From: Metallyticus violacea
Taxonomy: Eukaryota > Arthropoda > Insecta > Mantodea > Metallyticidae
Direction: 5' to 3'
NCBI GenBank assembly: GCA_030762175.1
Contig: CM060842.1
Location: 64,256,001 to 64,320,000, forward strand
Length of the DNA: 64,000 nucleotides
Positions 60,379-64,000 of the stretch are shown here, piece by piece (the stretch's first letter is position 1; the number at the start of each line of letters is the position of its first letter). Below the pieces are notes generated by a model. The model had not been told where the DNA came from and made no database searches. It saw nothing but the letters and a program-made list of their open reading frames with translations. A program made the position numbers and the translations under genes.

Positions 60379-63250
60379 AGATAACCTTTTATCATTCTGC
60401 ACAAAGCGTTTATTAAAATTTATGGTTGGTTAGGCGACATTGTTACATAATTTACAAAGTTTTTTTCATGCTGTTTTTTTTTCATAAGAGCAGTTGTTTC
60501 AGTGAATACACATTAGTTAGTAAAATATACAATTATTGAAAACAGTTATCAAATTTGGGTGAAGAGGCTGCAATTTCATTGGATTTAGTATTGCATATGA
60601 TGTTCTTTATTAATCTGTATGATGCTCAGGAATTATAGTGGGGGTATAGAGTTTGGCTACATTGACCAGAAGACAAAGGCATTTCGCACGATAAAGGGAT
60701 TTGATAAAACTTTGCGATACTTTGAATGCGATATCTGGCTGTAATTGGTAAAAATTCAAAAGTTTCTTGAATTTCATTGTCGATTTTATGATGTCACATA
60801 AGTGAAATAGTCATGGTAACAATTAGGCATATAAATTGTTTTTATTGTTAATGTGCAGTCATCAACTGAATATTATGTTACGATAATAATACTAATAATT
60901 TATGCATTACTGAAAACACAATCATTCGTATTTAGTGCAGAGTACATAATTAGAGAATTATTAACAATTATTAAGTTAGCATTATATAGTAGAATATGAT
61001 AATACTAAGCTGTTCTGAGATGCATAAGATGTTTTTAGCCTTTTTCGCACCGGCTAAAATTTCTTTTTGTAAATCATCTTCGCTAACATAATGTCTGTAG
61101 AAAACGAACCAGGTATCTTCATCGATACAGTGGTGTCGTAAATATGATAAAAGAATGCATTGATTTCAGATAATCGACATAAATATTTATTTTATTTTGT
61201 TAATATTCCTTTTATAATTTTGGTAAAAAAAATAGCGTATGAAACTCCTTATTAATGTTATGCAATAATTGCATTTGTAAAAACTTCCTTCAATCGTTAC
61301 TTAAACGTATACCTATGCAATAAGTGTAGCTTCTAAACTATTAATATAATAATATTATTATAATTATAGCAATATCATTGTTGAAAGCGCTTTGGAGATT
61401 TTCTTTACTTATTAAATTCTTATCAAAGTCGCTATTTTGTTCATTGTTAATCCAGGACGGAAATTAAACGTAAGAAGTGAAAATTTCACCTAAACAAATA
61501 ATGAAGCGGAAAGAAAACTAACGTCGTACGTATAACGCAATATTCTCCAGGCCTCCCGGCATGTCTACGTGCCTAAGACGAACACTGTTGCACTTTTTTC
61601 TTCGGGAGGAAGTGGTGCGTGCTAATGAGATGGAAGTGCTAATCTTCCCTCGGGGCACAAATAAAAATAACAAAAAACCTGGGCGTATACCAAAAAAGAA
61701 ATGAGAAAAAGAAGAAAAGGGCAGATCCTTACAAATACATGCACGTACAGTTTTCTTTAAAAGTAAGCAGCTTTTTAAGGCACATCGAAGCAATCACAAA
61801 CATTTGTTCTTTTAGTTTGATTTGTTTCCATCGTGCCTCTTTTTTCCTTCTTTCTTATTGCGCTCTTTCCCATGAAGAAGAAGAAAAAATAAGAAATATA
61901 TATATTCATATCTCGCCGAAAACTTATTTATTCGAAAGGATCTAGGTTAGCAGCTAGCAATGTAGATTGAAGAGCTGGTTGCTTTGTGTAAGATAAGTAA
62001 AGACAAAGAAAGGATTTTGAAGATGAGTGGTGTAGCCATTATGGAAATGCGATACGTGCCCTCAACACATTTCTGTCATTATGGTAGGCATAAGTCCCTG
62101 ATGTGTATAAGTTGTTTTACATCTCGGATCACACAAGCTATATTGAATCAGTTCCATAATGCGGTGTGAAGTGATGTATATTTACTGGAAAATATAATTT
62201 ATCACACTTCACTGTACTCTTTAACTAACGACAAGAGAAGAGTTTTCTTCACTTTGACACGTAGAAACTCTGATAATTATTTAAATATTTTTAATGTTAA
62301 CAGATACAATATTATACTTAAAAACTAACAGTTTATGCTATTGCAATTCTTCTATTCCACTTTACATTTAACACCGTGGTTGTATACTTAATGGGAATAT
62401 ATTTATATTAGTAATTAGCATATGGAATATTCACTTCCTACAGACTAACAGGTAGATTCTCACTGATTTTATAATGCTGACTTACATAAACATGAGCTCT
62501 CTAATAGTCTAATCATAGCTTCCGTACCTTGAGGCATAAATAAGTAGCCAACAACTTCCGGCATGACCTTCGTTAAATACACGCCTGTTTATTGAGTCAG
62601 CTTAAGTGATCTCTTTACTTTTTTGTTTGATATTGTTCTCCAAACAATGAAGGTGTTAAAGCTAATATCTTAGCTTGGTTCCAGTGATAGAGGTTGTTCG
62701 GTCTAGTATTTACAATTGGAATGGATGATCTCGTTCGGTGAGTGCACTGCCCAACGGATTATTGTCCTAATCTTTGCTAACCGTCAGGTTAAACCTTACT
62801 GATTATTACCGACAGTGGAAAATTTTAATTTTTTTAATAAATGTTACTATGACATTAATGACCTTCTGCATTATTAGGCATCATTATTAGTGCCGCACAG
62901 GTGGAAGTGTTAAACTTATTATTGTATGGCAAAAGAAAAATTTATATTTATATCATACTAATTACTGCAGAGAGTTCGATTCACGCTTGATCCGAGAAAG
63001 CGGGTGGGAGCAAACCGGTAGAGCGCGAAGTAAACAGCGGCATTCTATATATGTAATTTTCCTTCAGTGCTGCGCGAATCCAAAGTTTCCGGCCAATACT
63101 TAGAACAGCGTGTTTGCGCGGGTTCTATGTTACCGGTGATTGCTTTGTACAATTTGAGGTGTTAGTAAATGTGTTTGCTTTTGTAATTATTTTGATTTAG
63201 TTTAAAGTGCGTTGTTATGCGTGCATTAAATTGGTTATTTAAAAATTGAA
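60379..63250. other. Gene-free stretch
   Basis: AT-rich with no supported gene up to about 62940. From 62970 to 63150 it becomes GC-richer with several CpGs, which is probably the 5' untranslated part of the transposase element at the right edge. Confidence 0.4.
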
Positions 63251-64000
63251 GTGTGGGCTGAAAAATTTCTCTACAACAACGAATATTTATGTACCATACC
63301 TTACATCAAAACAGATTCATGCTGGCAAATGTATAGGCAATTTGTAGATAAATTCCCTGGTATTCGACCTCCAATTGGAGGTACAGTTAGAAACCTTGTC
63401 AACAGATTTAAAGAAACGGTATCAATGAACTCTAAAGTTAATATGCCTAAATGTAAGGTTCTAATAGAAGAAAAACTGGACGATATTCGGGCATCACTTA
63501 ATAAAGCTTTACGTCGTGTAACATTTCAAAAACTGCAGTCCATAGGTTACAAAAGTTGTAAAATTTAAACCTTGCAAAGTTATTATAATACAAGAGTTAT
63601 ATAACTGCATGACAGCGAAAATCGAATGAATTCTGTAATTGCGTTTACAGAACATTCATGGCGGTATTATTGGTCCATATTTATTCGTTTTTTTTTCTGA
63701 TCAAGAGTGGTTTCATTTACGTGGTTACATTGTTCACCAACCAACAGATTCTGGAGCACAGAATATCCATCAAGATTTACGAAATTCCTCTGCGTGATTA
63801 AAAGATTGGTGTGTGGTGTGTCGTAACAGCACATCGAATATTAGGATGCGTATTTTTTAAGATACCATAAATTTGAAGATGTATCGTACGCAAATACTCT
63901 CACATTTTTTGAACAATTATCTGATCATGAGAGACAATATGCGTGTTTTCAACAAGACTGTGCCACAACCCTTACTACCCGTGTTTCCTTGGAGACTATA
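63251..64000 (+). pseudogene. DUF4817/DDE-type transposase, cut by window end
   Basis: The N-terminal helix-turn-helix domain reads AEKFLYNNEYLCTIPYIKTD and then FPGIRPPIGGTVRNLVNRFK, the DUF4817 pattern. A second helix-turn-helix-like part, RRVTFQKLQSIGYKS, follows to a stop at 63566. Past a deletion the DDE domain resumes with FSDQEWFHLRGYIVHQ (63695 on; first Asp) and WCVVCRNS. Near the window edge come HFFEQLSDHERQYACFQQDC (second Asp) and ATTLTTRVS. Stops and frameshifts break the reading. The third catalytic residue and the element's right end lie beyond the window. Confidence 0.82.

Noticed and set aside
62690..62742. Possible first coding exon MDDLVR before a GTGAGT donor
   Set aside because: Only six codons, with no phase partner or upstream promoter evidence.

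Overview
The window looks like intergenic and intronic DNA from a large, AT-rich, repeat-laden animal genome, most likely an insect. A cockroach, termite, stick insect or similar polyneopteran would fit. The basis is the spliced gene structure, the long low-coding stretches, the tRNA-derived SINEs, the many Tc1/mariner remnants that match insect-type transposases, and a LINE tail. The species assignment is inference. There are no bacterial operons, CRISPR arrays, rRNA genes or functional tRNA genes.

One convincing protein-coding exon was found: the terminal exon of a leucine-rich-repeat cell-surface protein on the minus strand (44979-46067). It has a splice acceptor, about ten 24-residue LRRs, a cysteine-rich C-terminal cap and a hydrophobic, GPI-signal-like tail. 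Two short plus-strand segments (26094-26110 and 43582-43621) have good splice sites and join in phase to an open 19-codon reading. They may be exons of another gene whose introns hold most of the window. The LRR exon may lie nested in, or next to, that gene on the opposite strand.

The recognisable mobile elements are these. A Tc1-like element (7924-9185) has matching terminal inverted repeats. A transposase remnant of the DUF4817/DDE type (about 11020-11215) is followed by a LINE reverse-transcriptase tail (11676-12185). A mariner (19195-20619) is interrupted by a SINE with a clean 9-bp target-site duplication. A mariner (35012-36289) has TA-flanked ends and has lost catalytic residues. A minus-strand mariner fragment lies at about 42350-42960. 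A DUF4817/DDE transposase runs off the right edge (63251-64000). All are broken. Three SINE families, here called A, B and C, account for at least a dozen pieces, several with visible target-site duplications.

Tandem and dispersed repeats make up the rest of the recognisable structure. There is a 137-bp array (4965-5460), a degenerate 159-bp array (29356-29860), a degenerate 70-bp array (51436-51660) and a recent 174-bp duplication (57635-57980). A satellite-like repeat of about 175-196 bp is found in opposite orientations at 25523-25901 and 60020-60378. Most remaining stretches are AT-rich and hold nothing I can name. I did not find a coherent new multi-gene system. The most unusual items are the candidate micro-exons and the dispersed and tandem repeats.
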